A stretch of DNA of 64,000 bases. Origin: Laccaria trichodermophora (lineage: Eukaryota > Basidiomycota > Agaricomycetes > Agaricales > Hydnangiaceae). The position numbers were made by a program, and so were the translations under genes. The DNA is taken from the NCBI GenBank assembly GCA_018417955.1, contig JACTVC010000014.1:186001-250000 (forward strand), written 5' to 3'. Positions 50,851-63,162 of this stretch are shown in pieces (position 1 is the stretch's first letter; the number at the start of each line of letters is the position of its first letter). The notes beneath the pieces are model-generated. The model made no database searches. It saw nothing but the letters and a program-made list of their open reading frames with translations, and had not been told where the DNA came from.

Positions 50851-53264
50851 TAATGCTCAGAATGATTTCACCTATCAGGGTCCATGTAATGGGATGTTGG
50901 GATGATGGTCACATGACCAATTACCAAAAATGGTCAAAAAACGAAAGTTGTAGCCCTACACTGTAGCTTCCGAAATCTGTTTGAATTATGTTCTGAAGTG
51001 CTCCCATTGTGGAGATATGAGGTAAAGGAATTTCAAAAGTGTTGTGTTTTTTTTTGTATTTTGTGTTTTTCTCCATGAAAACAAAACCAAATAACATGAT
51101 TTCAGTACATTTAAAAAGCTAAAAGAAAGGGCTACAATTATTGTATCATGGGAAAATTGACCAAAAAAGGAAGGTGCATGCCAGTGAGATATAGACTACC
51201 AAGTTTACTGATAGACTACAAAAAAGTTGGACTTAGATAGACTACACGGTTTACTGATACATTATAAAGACTACAAAAGTCAAACTTAGACTACAAAGCT
51301 TGCTGATAGACTACAAAAAAGTCAGACTTAAACTACAAAAGCTAGAGTTAGGGTCAAAAGGATATCTTGACTACAAAGTTTGTAGTGTCTGCTTTTTGTC
51401 ATTACAAAGGATTGTAGTGTCCACTTTTTGAGACTACAAAAGGTTGTAGTGTGTGCTTTTATATTAGAAAAGTTTGTAGTGTATGCTTTTTGAGACTACA
51501 AAAGGTTGTAGTGTGTGCTTTTATATTAGAAAAGTTTGTAGTGTATGCTTTTTGAGACTACAAAAGGTTGTAGTGTGCGCTTTTTTATTAGAAAAGTTTG
51601 TAGTGTATGCTTTTTGAGACTACAAAAGGTTGTAGTGTGCGCTTTTTTATCAGAAAAGTTTGTAGTGTCCGCTTTTTGAGACTACAAAAGTTTGTAGTCA
51701 ACATGTAGTTTATGGTGTCCTTGGTGCTATCTATGTCATGGGATGAGGTTGAAGGATTGCCATCATATTGCCAGTGCTGCAACATTAGTTTTGCCATCAT
51801 ACACAAGTTGTCTTTCACATTAGGAAAGGCCATTCTAAGCCTTTCATATTGATACCTACTGTTCCATCTCAAAACAGAACTGTAAGATCATGTGGATATG
51901 GTTGAAGAATTGACATAACTTTACATATTGCTATTGCCACATCATCAGTCTCTCACATCATGCCCAAGTTGTCTGTCAAGCTAGGGATGCTAATCATGTT
52001 GATATCTACTGAATACATGGTCAACACACAACATGACCTGACTTAAAGACACCTCCAAGGATGAATCAGCCCATCATTGAAAGCCAACTTAGTCATGATG
52101 TCAAAAACTGGTGATGTTATGTCAATCTTTCAGTGATATCTCCACATGAATGTATCAAAGTTGACTATATTTCAGACAGGCCAGTAGCTATCAATGTGAA
52201 AGCAGACAGGATGAAAGCTAACTTGGTCATGATGTCAAAAACTGGTGATGCCAAGTCAATCCTTCAGCCAAATCCCCACATGAACTGATAATTATATTTG
52301 AGGATAGAACAGTAGATATCATTATGAAAGGCTTAGAATGACCTTTCCTAATGTGAAAGACAACTTGTGTATGATGGCAAAACTAATGTTGCAGCACTGG
52401 CAATATGATGGCAATCCTTCAACCTCATCCCATGACATAGATAGCACCAAGGACACCATAAACTACATGTTGACTACAAACTTTTGTAGTCTCAAAAAGC
52501 GGACACTACAAACTTTTCTGATAAAAAAGCGCACACTACAACCTTTTGTAGTCTCAAAAAGCATACACTACAAACTTTTCTAATATAAAAGCACACACTA
52601 CAACCTTTTGTAGTCTCAAAAAGCATACACTACAAACTTTTCTAATATAAAAGCACACACTACAACCTTTTGTAGTCTCAAAAAGTGGACACTACAATCC
52701 TTTGTAATGACAAAAAGCAGACACTACAAACTTTGTAGTCAAGATATCCTTTTGACCCTAACTCTAGCTTTTGTAGTTTAAGTCTGACTTTTTTGTAGTC
52801 TATCAGCAAGCTTTGTAGTCTAAGTTTGACTTTTGTAGTCTTTATAATGTATCAGTAAACCGTGTAGTCTATCTAAGTCCAACTTTTTTGTAGTCTATCA
52901 GTAAACTTGGTAGTCTATATCTCACTGGCATGCACCTTCCTTTTTTGGTCAATTTTCCCATGATACAATAATTGTAGCCCTTTCTTTTAGCTTTTTAAAT
53001 GTACTGAAATCATGTTATTTGGTTTTGTTTTCATGGAGAAAAACACAAAATACAAAAAAAAACACAACACTTTTGAAATTCCTTTACCTCATATCTCCAC
53101 AATGGGAGCACTTCAGAACATAATTCAAACAGATTTCGGAAGCTACAGTGTAGGGCTACAACTTTCGTTTTTGACCATTTTTGGTAATTGGTCATGTGAC
53201 CATCATCCCAACATCCCATTACATGGACCCTGATAGGTGAAATCATTCTGAGCATTATTATGAA

Positions 53265-54930
53265 AAGCACAATGAAATATCCTGAAATATTAATGAAAAA
53301 TCCATTGAAAGTGCACTGAGTAATTAATGAAAATATCAATGAGAGAGCCTAACATTCCCAATGAAATATCCATTGAAAGTGCAGAGCATTAGTTATGAAA
53401 AGCACAATGAAATATCCTGAAATATTAATGAAAAATCCATTGAAAGCGCACTGAGTAATTAATGAAAATATCAATGAGAGAGCCTAACATTCCTAATGAA
53501 ATATCTATTGAAAGCACAGAGCATTAGTTATGAAAAGCGCAATGAAAAATCCATTGAAAGCGCACTGAGTAATTAATGAAAATCTCAATGAGAGAGCCTA
53601 ACATTCCTAATGAAATATCTATTGAAAGCACAGAGCATTAGTTATGAAAAGCACAATGAAATATCCTGAAATATTAATGAAAAATCCATTGAAAGCGCAC
53701 TGAGTAATTAATGAAAATCTCAATGAGAGGGCCTAACATTTCTAATGAAATATCCATTGAAAGTGCAGAGCATTAGTTATGAAAAGCACAATGAAATAGC
53801 CTGAAATATTAATGAAAAATCCATTGAAAGTGCACTGAGTAATTAATGAAAATCTCAATGAGAGAGCCTAACATTCCTAATGAAATATCCATTGAAAGTG
53901 CAGAGCATTAGTTATGAAAAGCACAATGAAATATCCTGAAATATTAATGAAAAATCCATTGAAAGCGCACTGAGTAATTAATGAAAATCTCAATGAGAGA
54001 GCCTAACATTCCTAATGAAATATCTATTGAAAGCACAGAGCATTAGTTATGAAAAGCGCAATGAAAAATCCATTGAAAGCGCACTGAGTAATTAATGAAA
54101 ATCTCAATGAGAGAGCCTAACATTCCTAATGAAATATCCATTGAAAGTGCAGAGCATTAGTTATGAAAAGCACAATGAAATATCCTGAAATATTAATGAA
54201 AAATCCATTGAAAGCGCACTGAGTAATTAATGAAAATATCAATGAGAGAGCCTAACATTCCTAATGAAATATCTATTGAAAGCACAGAGCATTAGTTATG
54301 AAAAGCGCAATGAAAAATCCATTGAAAGCGCACTGAGTAATTAATGAAAATCTCAATGAGAGAGCCTAACATTCCCAATGAAATATCCATTGAAAGTGCA
54401 GAGCATTAGTTATGAAAAGCACAATGAAATATCCTGAAATATTAATGAAAAATCCATTGAAAGCGCACTGAGTAATTAATGAAAATATCAATGAGAGAGC
54501 CTAACATTCCCAATGAAATATCTATTGAAAGCACAGAGCATTAGTTATGAAAAGCGCAATGAAAAATCCATTGAAAGCGCACTGAGTAATTAATGAAAAT
54601 CTCAATGAGAGGGCCTAACATTCCTAATGAAATATCCATTGAAAGTGCAGAGCATTAGTTATGAAAAGCACAATGAAATATCCTGAAATATTAATGAAAA
54701 ATCCATTGAAAGCGCATAGAGTAATTAATGAAATATACATTGAAAACACAGAGCATCAGTTATGAAAAGCACAATGAAATATCATGAAATGTTAATGAAA
54801 AATCCATTGAAAGCGCACTGAGTAATTAATGAAAATCACAATGAGAGGGCCTAACATTCTTAATGAAATATCTATTGAAAGAGCAGACTATTAGTTATGA
54901 AAAGCGCAATGAAATAGCCTGAAATACTAA
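53265..54930 (+). repeat. minisatellite, right arm (114/135-bp units)
   Basis: GAGAGAGCCTAACATTCC or a near variant recurs at 53341, 53476, 53590, 53725, 53860 and 53995, spaced 135 or 114 bp. It continues to about 54860. The 21-bp difference reflects presence or absence of one sub-block. Confidence 0.85.
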
Positions 54931-55093
54931 TGAAATATCTATTGAAACCACACTGAAACAGGAATGAAATAGTTAATGAAAGCCACCAAGACACCCAATG
55001 AAATATCCAGAGCGATATCTCATAAAGAGTGTGGATTTATACACAGAGCTCCTATGGCAAGTGCCTTAGTTATATGATAAAAGTGGTAGCCAC

Positions 55094-55746
55094 TTGTGAA
55101 CTTGCAGCTGTTTCGGGCGACTGCTCCATCCACAACAATGCTGTCTTTGACACTGCTATGAAGCTGGCCTGGGCTGGCTTCCTTCGTTGTGGGGAATTTA
55201 CACTTGGAGCAGGTGAGAAGTTCAATCCAGCTGTCCATTTGACACAGGGTTGTATTACCTTTGAACCGTCTCTTGAAAACCCTACTCATGTCCACCTTGA
55301 CCTCCCCGCATCCAAGACCAATCCTTTTCGGAAAGGTGTTTCCATTCTCATTGCTAAGGCACCATTAGGATCGACCACATGTGCTGTCTCAGCACTGCAG
55401 AATCTTTTCCAGCTCTTTCCTGGAACACCAAATACACCTCTGTTCACTAACGAAGATGGTTCAGCCCTTACACGGTCTACATTCATCTCTACCTTAACAT
55501 TTCGTTTATCCATCATAGGTCTCGATGCATCTCTGTATTCAGGGCACAGCTTTCGCCGAGGAGCTGCTTCTGCTGCTGCAGCAGTGGGCTATGCTGATCA
55601 CGAGATTCAGCTCTTGGGCCGTTGGCGCAGCGATGCATACAAGCTGTACATTGATGTCCCAAAGGACCGCATTCTCGGACTCTCTGCACGCCTTCATTTG
55701 GCCATTCTCACTGCCGAACCTTTTGAACCTCCGGCTCTCCTGTTCA
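55094..55746 (+). pseudogene. DIRS tyrosine recombinase, catalytic part
   Basis: It continues from 50031 after the palindromic insertion. First catalytic Arg is in LAWAGFLRCGEFTL. The second-box motif is SGHSFRRGAASAAAAVG, and LLGRWRSDAYKLYID carries the nucleophile Tyr. All catalytic residues expected of the family are present. Element C interrupts at the duplication CCTGTTCA (55739-55746). The original frame continues beyond it and ends with TGA at 57786-57788. Confidence 0.8.
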
Positions 55747-57763
55747 CAATACTTTACCCTCCCCAGGTTATTCCATGTGGAATCCATGGAATGGGGGGTG
55801 GACTGCAGAAATTCCAGATGGATTCCATGGAAGGGGGGGATGGATTCCATGGAATGGGGATGGATTCCATGACTTTGGGGGATGGATTCCATACTTCCCC
55901 CAGATGGAATCCATACTTTTTCACATGGATTCCATACTCTATTCTATATGTTCTATACCATTTTAAGGGTGGAATCCATATGGACTCCATATGGATTCCA
56001 TATGGATTCCACATGGAATGACTTTATGAAATGATTCTCAGTTGAGCAGGAAAAATTGAAATGTATTAAATAGACTACACAATTTATTTTTACTATTCTC
56101 AATATTTAATGGAGGGGGGAAGACAGGGGGAAGTGATGGAGGGGGGATAATGTAGTAGAGAGTGAGGGGGGAGGGAGGGGGAAGGAGTGATGGAGGAGAG
56201 AGGGAGTGGTGAAGGGAGGGAGTGGTGAAGGGAGGGAGTGGTGAAGGGAGGGAGTGGTGAAGGGAGAGGTGGGAATGGATGGAGGGGGGAGCAATGGGAG
56301 GGGGAGCAATGGAGGGAGGGGGAGAAATGGGAGGGGGAGCAACAGAGGGAGGGAGGGGGGATGATGGAAGGGTGGTGGTGAGGAATGATGGAGGGAGGGG
56401 GAGCTCACCTGGGCTTGTCGTTGCCCATTTCCGTTGACGCGAGTGGAATCCTCTGTGTGTAGGCACACGTGCGTCATCGTCAGTCATGGGTGGTGGGCTG
56501 TATTGGCATCCGTGGGGGTGGGTTGCCGTTTCGTTCGTCTTTGCGTTGGCATTGGCGTTGCACTCGTGGGTTTTCGTTGTTGTGCATGGGCGTTCATTGT
56601 CGCGTCGTGGGCGCTTGTGGGCAGTCGTTGTCATGGGCGGGCATTTGTGGGCGTTGGGGTCGTGTGGGGCAGTGGGTGTCGTTCGTGGGTGGGCAGATTT
56701 CGTCATTGTCGTGTCATGGGCGGGCATTGACGTTGGTGGGCATTCGTGGTTGTGGCATGACGTGGCACCGTCCTTGGTGTCATGCTGTTGTTGTCGTGTC
56801 TGCACGCTCGTTTCTTTTTGTGGGCGCTCATGGGCAGTGGGGGTCGCGTGGGGCCGTGTGCGTTGTTTGTGGGTGGGCGGGCTCCTCGGTTGTCATGTCG
56901 GAACGTCCCCGCATCGTCATCTTTGCCTCCCATCTGTGCGTCATGGCACCTGGTTTGTTGTTGTCAAAAGGTGGACTGGGAGGGGTTACCCAGTCCACTT
57001 ACCTGGGCTGCAGTTGAGGCGGAACGTCCATCGACGTTCCGTGTCGTCGTCGTCGCCTCCCATCCATGTGACGTGGCATTGCCACATCGTGTGGCTCTTG
57101 CAATGGTGGGGTCGTTGTTGACGACGTTGCGTGTCGTCGTGCATCGTCAGCATCGTCGTCGTCATCAGCATGGTCGTGGTCGTGGTCGTGGTCGACGTCG
57201 ATGTCGCGGGCGGTCATCGTGGCTTGAAACGGTGGGGTGGATGGTGATGGTGATGGTGGAAGGAAGAAACGACGTGGCATTGGCAACGCGTTGTGTCACG
57301 TTTGAGACGTCACATGACAAAAGGCAGTATATACATACCTTTACTTTACCATATAATAATGCCTTTGTGGCTCAGTTGGTTTGAGCACTGCTAATATTGA
57401 CAAGGTTGAGAGTTCAATTCCTGTAGATGTAAAATTTCTATTTTTACCTAAATATAGTAAGGACACTATAAATACTGTATTCTAATGGTATAATGGTCAT
57501 CCATGGAATCCATGTGGACTGCTCCATGGAATCCAAGGTGGATATGCCTGCATTCCATGTGGAATCCAATGGAATCCATATGGAGTGGTGTTGGAGTCCA
57601 TATGGAATTAATCATTCCATGACCATTCCATGGTCATTCGATATGGAATCCATGAGGTCTATGGAATAAGGAAATGGGTGGGTCCTCAGCCAACATTGAT
57701 TCCATGGATTCCATGGATTCCACATGGATTCCATATGGAATAACCCGGGAAGGTAAAGACCTC
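55747..57763. mobile_element. polypurine/GTC element, copy C
   Basis: The element is 2017 bp, flanked by the perfect 8-bp duplication CCTGTTCA (55739-55746 and 57764-57771). Its ends are CAATACTTTACCCTCC and the complement-like GGAAGGTAAAGACCTC. Terminal ATTCCATGGAATCC repeats occur on both sides. A polypurine tract (about 56108-56405) is followed by a GT/GTC-rich body (56420-57290). A tRNA-derived sequence sits at 57361-57425. It lies in the last codons of the DIRS recombinase. Confidence 0.82.
57361..57425 (+). mobile_element. tRNA-derived SINE-like head
   Basis: TGGCTCAGTTGG (57368-57379) fits an A box and GAGTTCAATTC (57410-57420) a B box. The D arm GCTC...GAGC pairs, but the acceptor and anticodon arms do not, so it is a SINE head or tRNA relic and not a tRNA gene. 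Confidence 0.5.
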
Positions 57764-57931
57764 CCTGTTCAGCCCTGCTTTGGCTTGAGCTCGGCCCTCC
57801 CCTTGCGGGATCCGTGTGAGAGAGCTTGGGCGACCAAACACAATTTGTTTGTCTCCAACTTTGGGATCTCGTGTCAATCTTGCATGAACACACTCTCAGT
57901 CTTTTCTCAACTCACTCGGAGTACGCATAGA

Positions 57932-58209
57932 TGAGCCAGTCAAAAGCATTTGACTGGGGTCTATGCAGTGACACGTGATCCGCCTGTTTGGGCTTTCCTT
58001 ATCACCTGCACTTTGTCGCCTCGCTCCTTTCCCTCCTCCCTCGTGTTCTCTTTGTTTCGTCTCTGTATATACCATGTCTCACTCCTCCATTCTTCCTTGT
58101 GCCCTCATATTTCCATACCACTCACATAGAGCTCGTTAGGTAGGGTCTTCGTGCCCTCATATTTCCATACCACTCACATAGAGCTTGTTAGTGAGCATCT
58201 TTCTTTTCA
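57932..58209 (+). repeat. DIRS right direct repeat
   Basis: This second copy of the 278-bp repeat has the same orientation as the left copy, with about 3% difference. The start contains the short inverted repeat CAGTCAAAAGCATTTGACTG. Confidence 0.85.
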
Positions 58210-60931
58210 CCCGCCCTTACCACTTACCCTTTTTTCTTTCTGTTTCCATTTTCAGTCTCATGTACTACATACTATTCGCCTGTGCCGTGGCCCATCAGCA
58301 GGCACCATCAACTATGGCCTGTTTGTATGTTCGGGGCTCTCAGTGTTGGTGGGTGATTCCTACTAACTGCCCTGCATGGCATACACAAGACAGTCTTGGT
58401 GGAGGGTTGTTGGCCTGAAAGTATTGAAAAGTGAGTGAAAATAGAGAGAAAAAACTTGTGAAATATGGCTACCACATTCATAATGGAAGGTATGACAGGC
58501 ATGTCTGATACTTGTGTTGGCTGATGAGATGGCACTGCTGTGCTTGATGATGATGGGGCAGAGGGGAAACAGATCTTTAACTCAATCATTAGATTGAAAA
58601 TCAATGCTGAACATGGTCAGGACTGCACCTCATTAGTGGGAGAATTGATGGCATCTGCTCCTGGACAAAGATTAGTGAGGCAAGTTAGCTCATGGTGCTG
58701 TGATCCAGAGTGCGGAACCATGTACACAACTCTTGGCCCAAAACATGGGTGAGGTAGCACAGGAAATCAGATGTGAGGGTCAGAAGGAACATTATCAAAT
58801 GTTAGAGAGCCTGCAACATGACCATATCAAGGAGCTAGATGGAAATGTGCAAGTCATTGAGTGTCACTGAATATCCTCAAAATTTATTAGCTTACTTAAA
58901 ATGATAATTGGCTTATTTCCTGCAGCAGGGTCAGGATTTTTAAATCGTGCTTGCAGCAACATGATTCCTGCATGATTGAAAGTGTTGCCATTGATACTAG
59001 GATGGGGAGCTATTGTATAGACTCCTTGTCAGAGGGTAGGCTTCATAAGCACCCAAGGAAGATGGTGAAAATGAAGGTTGGAATCAGCCAAAGGGTTTGG
59101 AGGAAGAGATAGGTAACAGGCACTAAAGTGAGAAAGTATCTTGAAATTTAGTTCTGTGCCTAAAGGATTTGTCTTGGACAGTGTGATGGTGAAGAAGAGT
59201 TGATGTTGTTTGGGTCTTAGTAACATATCAGTAAACTGGTCAATGGTAACTTTGAAATTGTAGGTCAGCATATCAAGTGGTTTGAATCCACCTTTGACCT
59301 AAACTGATATGAGGATATCATAGATATGAAATATCTTGAAACTTACCACATTGAGCCAAAATAAAATATCTGTGATGAACATCATACTAACACTATGGGA
59401 AGATGAAGGAGAAGAGGATGGATAAGAATGTGTTCTTGATTGATGTTGGGGAAGATTCCGATAGCAGCTGGCATTGCAATTGGCATTAGCATTACCAGAA
59501 TCAGGAACAGGTGGTGTAAAAATGGATATTGGAGGGGCAGCAACAGTTTGCAAAGTAGATGTAATTGAAGATGAAACTGGAGGAGGAACCTGGGCAGCCA
59601 GAGATGAAGCAGAAGAAGTAGATTGCATGCCAGAAATGGCTGATGGGAGTGACATGCTGGTGAAAAAAGGCTCTAAGCTTTAAAAGTCTAGTGAAAGAGG
59701 AATGGTGTACCTCATACTCATGGTCAATGGCTCTGAGTTAAGTTGCCCATGATGCAACCATACCACACTGTAAACACAGAGCATGTTTACAGCCCAAGTT
59801 GTTGTTGCCTGTAGGAAGAGAGTTGAATAAGGGTAGTCAAGGAAGAGGGGTGATAATGAAGGATAGCACATACTGAATAAAAACCACCACAGTGAGTGGC
59901 AGGGCATCCACCTTTTTGAAACCAATACAAAGGGTCATTAGAAGAAACTGATGATGAATTATGATTAATCCAGCCATGCTGGCAGGCATAGCAACTCTTC
60001 GCAGTTGAGGAGGGTATCTGGCAAACCAATTTCAGCATACAATTTGGTGACTGCACTGGGGCTGGCTTACATGGCGAGGTATCAATCCACCTGTGGTGGG
60101 ATCAAGCTCAGAGGTGAGGAACTCACCACAAGGGCATAACATGCAAGACAAATGTGGTCAGAGTGGGCTCATGGGATTGCAGGATAGAAAGATAGTGTGT
60201 GGAGATGGAAAAATATGAAGTATGTGTTCAATGTACCAACCACTGATATTTCTGGGGAAAAAACATGTAATGTCTGCTGACCTTTTACAGAGGCTGTCCC
60301 TCAAATGTACCTGGTATGATTTATGCAGAGTTTGATTTTAAAAGGGGAATCAAGGGCAATACTGAGCTTGGGAATTTGAGGATGGGGTGTATATGCTGCT
60401 TCTGGCTTTTATACTCTGCTGGTTTAGCTAAGCACTATGATATCTCTCTGCCATATTGACTATGAATAAAAGCTTCAAGACTCCTAAGATCAGGAAAGAT
60501 AGCCAGCTATGACATCATACCATCGAACCATTTGCAGCAAGTTACTGATTCATTTGAATCACTGGACTTCCAAATGCAGACATAAAGCTTGGTGTGTTCC
60601 TGTGACTGGATCATATGATCATTACATAATGCCCTTGGCCAAAAATTAAGAGAGACAAAGAAAGCTGAAGATCTTTGAAATGAATTCCATTCTTGACAAA
60701 AAGTCCTGGAGAATATGGAAGATCTTTGAATATATACAAGATCTTTAGCAATCTAGTATATCTTTGACAATTGTTGGAAAAGTATAGATTCTTCAAGATT
60801 CTTGACTATTTGTCACCTTAGAAAATCAACAATCTTTGAAGATCTTTGTGAAAAATTCATGGGTTTCAAGAAAATTTTATTTTTGTCCACAGCTAACCTT
60901 CATACAGATGTGATGCACACACGGATTATCA
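58210..60931. other. unassigned region, possible gene fragments
   Basis: Two frames have protein-like composition. On the plus strand 58540-58752 contains CTSLVGELMASAPGQRLVRQ. On the minus strand 59299-60060 includes a Ser/Pro-rich frame and a Cys/His-rich segment with SCYACQHGWINHN and GGCPATHC that could be a zinc finger. No family was recognised, and the exons could not be joined with confidence. Confidence 0.3.
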
Positions 60932-61350
60932 CAAGGGGGCTCCGGCAATAGAATGCCAGACCGGAACCCGGTTAGTTAGTCCAAGCATTGGTCCCAAAAA
61001 AAAAAAATGGAAGCCTCGACAACTAAGGTCCCAAATCATCATAGAATGTCATATCAACTTACCAGGACCCAGCTGGACCTCCAGGCATGTTATTCAGTGT
61101 CATAGAGTTCAAATACCAGTAGTTTTGGCTGTATCTAAGTACATAATCATGCTTATGCAACCAAAAGTCATCTTATCACAATCACACAAACAATTTTCAA
61201 ATCTACAACACGAAAATGGAACCTGTGACACAATCTCAGGCAAGTAGTAAAGCTTCTGTCAATAGAATCACTTACCAGTCATGTTGACAGGGAAGTATGG
61301 AACCAACATCACAGTTAGTGGAACTGGATCCAGTTCTTGATGATGAAGGA

Positions 61351-63012
61351 TAGGGCTGCTCACCATGTCCATCTTAGATGGATAGACAGGTCCATCAGAC
61401 AGGCACCGTCACTGTACCGTCTGGGCCTGTCACAAGTCTCCTGACGTACGGTAGACGTATGGGGAAAGGCCATCTGTTTCCATTGAGTGACAGGCATTAA
61501 TGGGGTTGACAGGTGTCACCGCATAAGTGGAGTTTGAAATGAGAATTGCCCCAAGGCTGCTATCACCTTCCAACCCCCACGTACCTGGTGAACTTTTTTT
61601 CTGAAACCGGTGACCTGTCCTTCAAATATTTCTTCATGTACATGCAGCCCCTGTTGGTTTTTGAATTTTTGGATACTTAATTTATTATTATTATCTAATT
61701 ATCACTTGTTGATCACTAGGAATGAAACTTTTCAGCAAAAGCACTCACCAAGACCGAAAGATCAATCTCATCGTGGACAGTAGTAGGTAGGTATTGAGTA
61801 AATTTCTGCTTTGTATGTACTTTGCAATCAGTACTCATCTGTTTATTACATTGTACTAGTTTCCAAGGGGGTGGTGGAATGTGGATTTTAGATATACAGT
61901 CGCATTATGAATTAAGGCGCCCTCAGCCTACCCACCCCTTACCCCCCAAAAAAGGAAATTTCCAAGTTCCTATGTCAAAAACATACTCAAGTAAGCAAGA
62001 AGTAAGTACTAAAACTTCGATGAACAGCTACTAACCTTCACATATTTGTGGGCAAATTGCAATGTATCCTATACACTGTACATTTCAGTCAGCCACATAC
62101 AGAACGCCGCCACACAAAGCGAACTCACCAGTCTTGTACTTAACGCTCAACGACAATTTCTGAATATCGTTCCTGAAGACGTTGCATGGCTTTCCCCCCA
62201 GAACAAGGGTCGTGGTGAACTTGGTCCTGCTGGCAGATACATTGGTGGCCTTGTATTTAGAACACACATTCAGTACATTGGGATCAATGAAAGTTGTGTC
62301 AAACTGAGACGATGTGTGGGAGGAGCGTCACCCCGAGGTAGAGCCCGGCTTGCTGTCACTCACAAACCCCGACACTTGTCTGCAATACAGTATTGGATTA
62401 GTATATATGTAAAATAGGAACTTACTTCTACTTTGCCATACTTTTTGCGAATCTAACTGGTGTTATAAAAAAGTTCATTGACTTTTTTTGGGCTCTCAGT
62501 CAATTTTTTGGACAGTAAATATGTCAATTAGGCAACAATTAGGTGTTTGCTGTGCATCTGAATTTCCCAACTTCTTTCATAGTGTGATTTGGCTTATTGA
62601 CAGGACTTTTCCAAGTTAGGTCACAAAAAAAAATTCAACCCCCTAGCAGAGCCCCCCCCCCCTAACCCTATATCCAGGATCCACGTTCTGCCACCCCCTT
62701 GCTAGTTTCCATCCCATGTGATGTTCGCTAAGAGACAACACATGCACAGACAAATGCCGCCCTAGTACACTGCTAGATAGTAACAATTGTTTTTCATACC
62801 TTTGTAATATCATTTATTCTATGTATCACTAAAATTTGTTGACATCAATACAATTGACGTCCATCTACATCTGTTGACAGCCGTTTCATATCAGTCTGTC
62901 TCCATTTGCTTCTGCTTGGGTGACCCAGATGGACGGTTGCTGGTTGAACCGCCCCTGTCGACACCTGTCAATTAGACGACCGTGTCCATCAGACGGACAG
63001 TGTGCAGCCCTA
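61351..63012. mobile_element. non-autonomous hAT element nested in element D
   Basis: The ends TAGGGCTGCTCACCATGTCC and ...ACAGTGTGCAGCCCTA form an imperfect inverted repeat. The 8-bp duplication ATGAAGGA (61343-61350 and 63013-63020) is perfect. Subterminal GTCCATCAGAC/GGACGG motifs are shared by both ends. It has no recognisable transposase. Confidence 0.85.
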
Positions 63013-63162
63013 ATGAAGGACACACCGTATGTCCACAATGCCAAATGCTTATCCACTGCAGCTGCATTGGCCTCTCAAATCTCACAATTTGTCATATGGG
63101 GTCAAAAATCTGTCATGAAACCAAAGCAAAATGTGATAAGGAGAAGAATAAGAAGTCTGCAT
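63013..63162 (+). pseudogene. Cys/His-rich fragment, possible zinc finger
   Basis: Joining the flanks of the nested hAT element gives an open stretch with GHTVCPQCQMLIHCSCIG followed by KICHETKAKC, ending KNKKSA at a TGA. The Cys/His spacing suggests a small zinc finger of PHD or RING kind. It is part of element D and too short to assign. Confidence 0.4.

Larger units (their letters stand above)
50032..55093. mobile_element. 5.06-kb palindromic foldback element
   Basis: The ends are long inverted repeats starting GTGGCTACCACTTTTATC (50032) with the complement ending at 55093. The left arm runs to about 51890 and the right from about 52300, with a centre near 52090. The outer parts are a 114/135-bp minisatellite with more copies in the right arm. 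The inner parts are nearly identical unique sequence and TTGTAGTCT repeats. No transposase is present. AACTTGCGACTG before it (50020-50031) and AACTTGCAGCTG shortly after (55099-55110) may be a target duplication. Confidence 0.8.
46457..58209 (+). mobile_element. DIRS-type retroelement with two nested insertions
   Basis: It is flanked by 278-bp direct repeats (46457-46734 and 57932-58209). It encodes Gag, RT and RNase H in one frame and an overlapping tyrosine recombinase, the DIRS order. The recombinase is split by a 5062-bp palindromic element (50032-55093) and its 3' end by element C (55747-57763). Without these two insertions the element would be about 4.7 kb. All frames carry nonsense codons, so it is inactive. 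Confidence 0.75.

Noticed and set aside
50023..55102. 9-bp target duplication (TTGCGACTG / TTGTGAACT) for the palindromic element
   Set aside because: The two 9-mers differ at several positions; the offset 12-mer AACTTGC..CTG is a better but still uncertain candidate.
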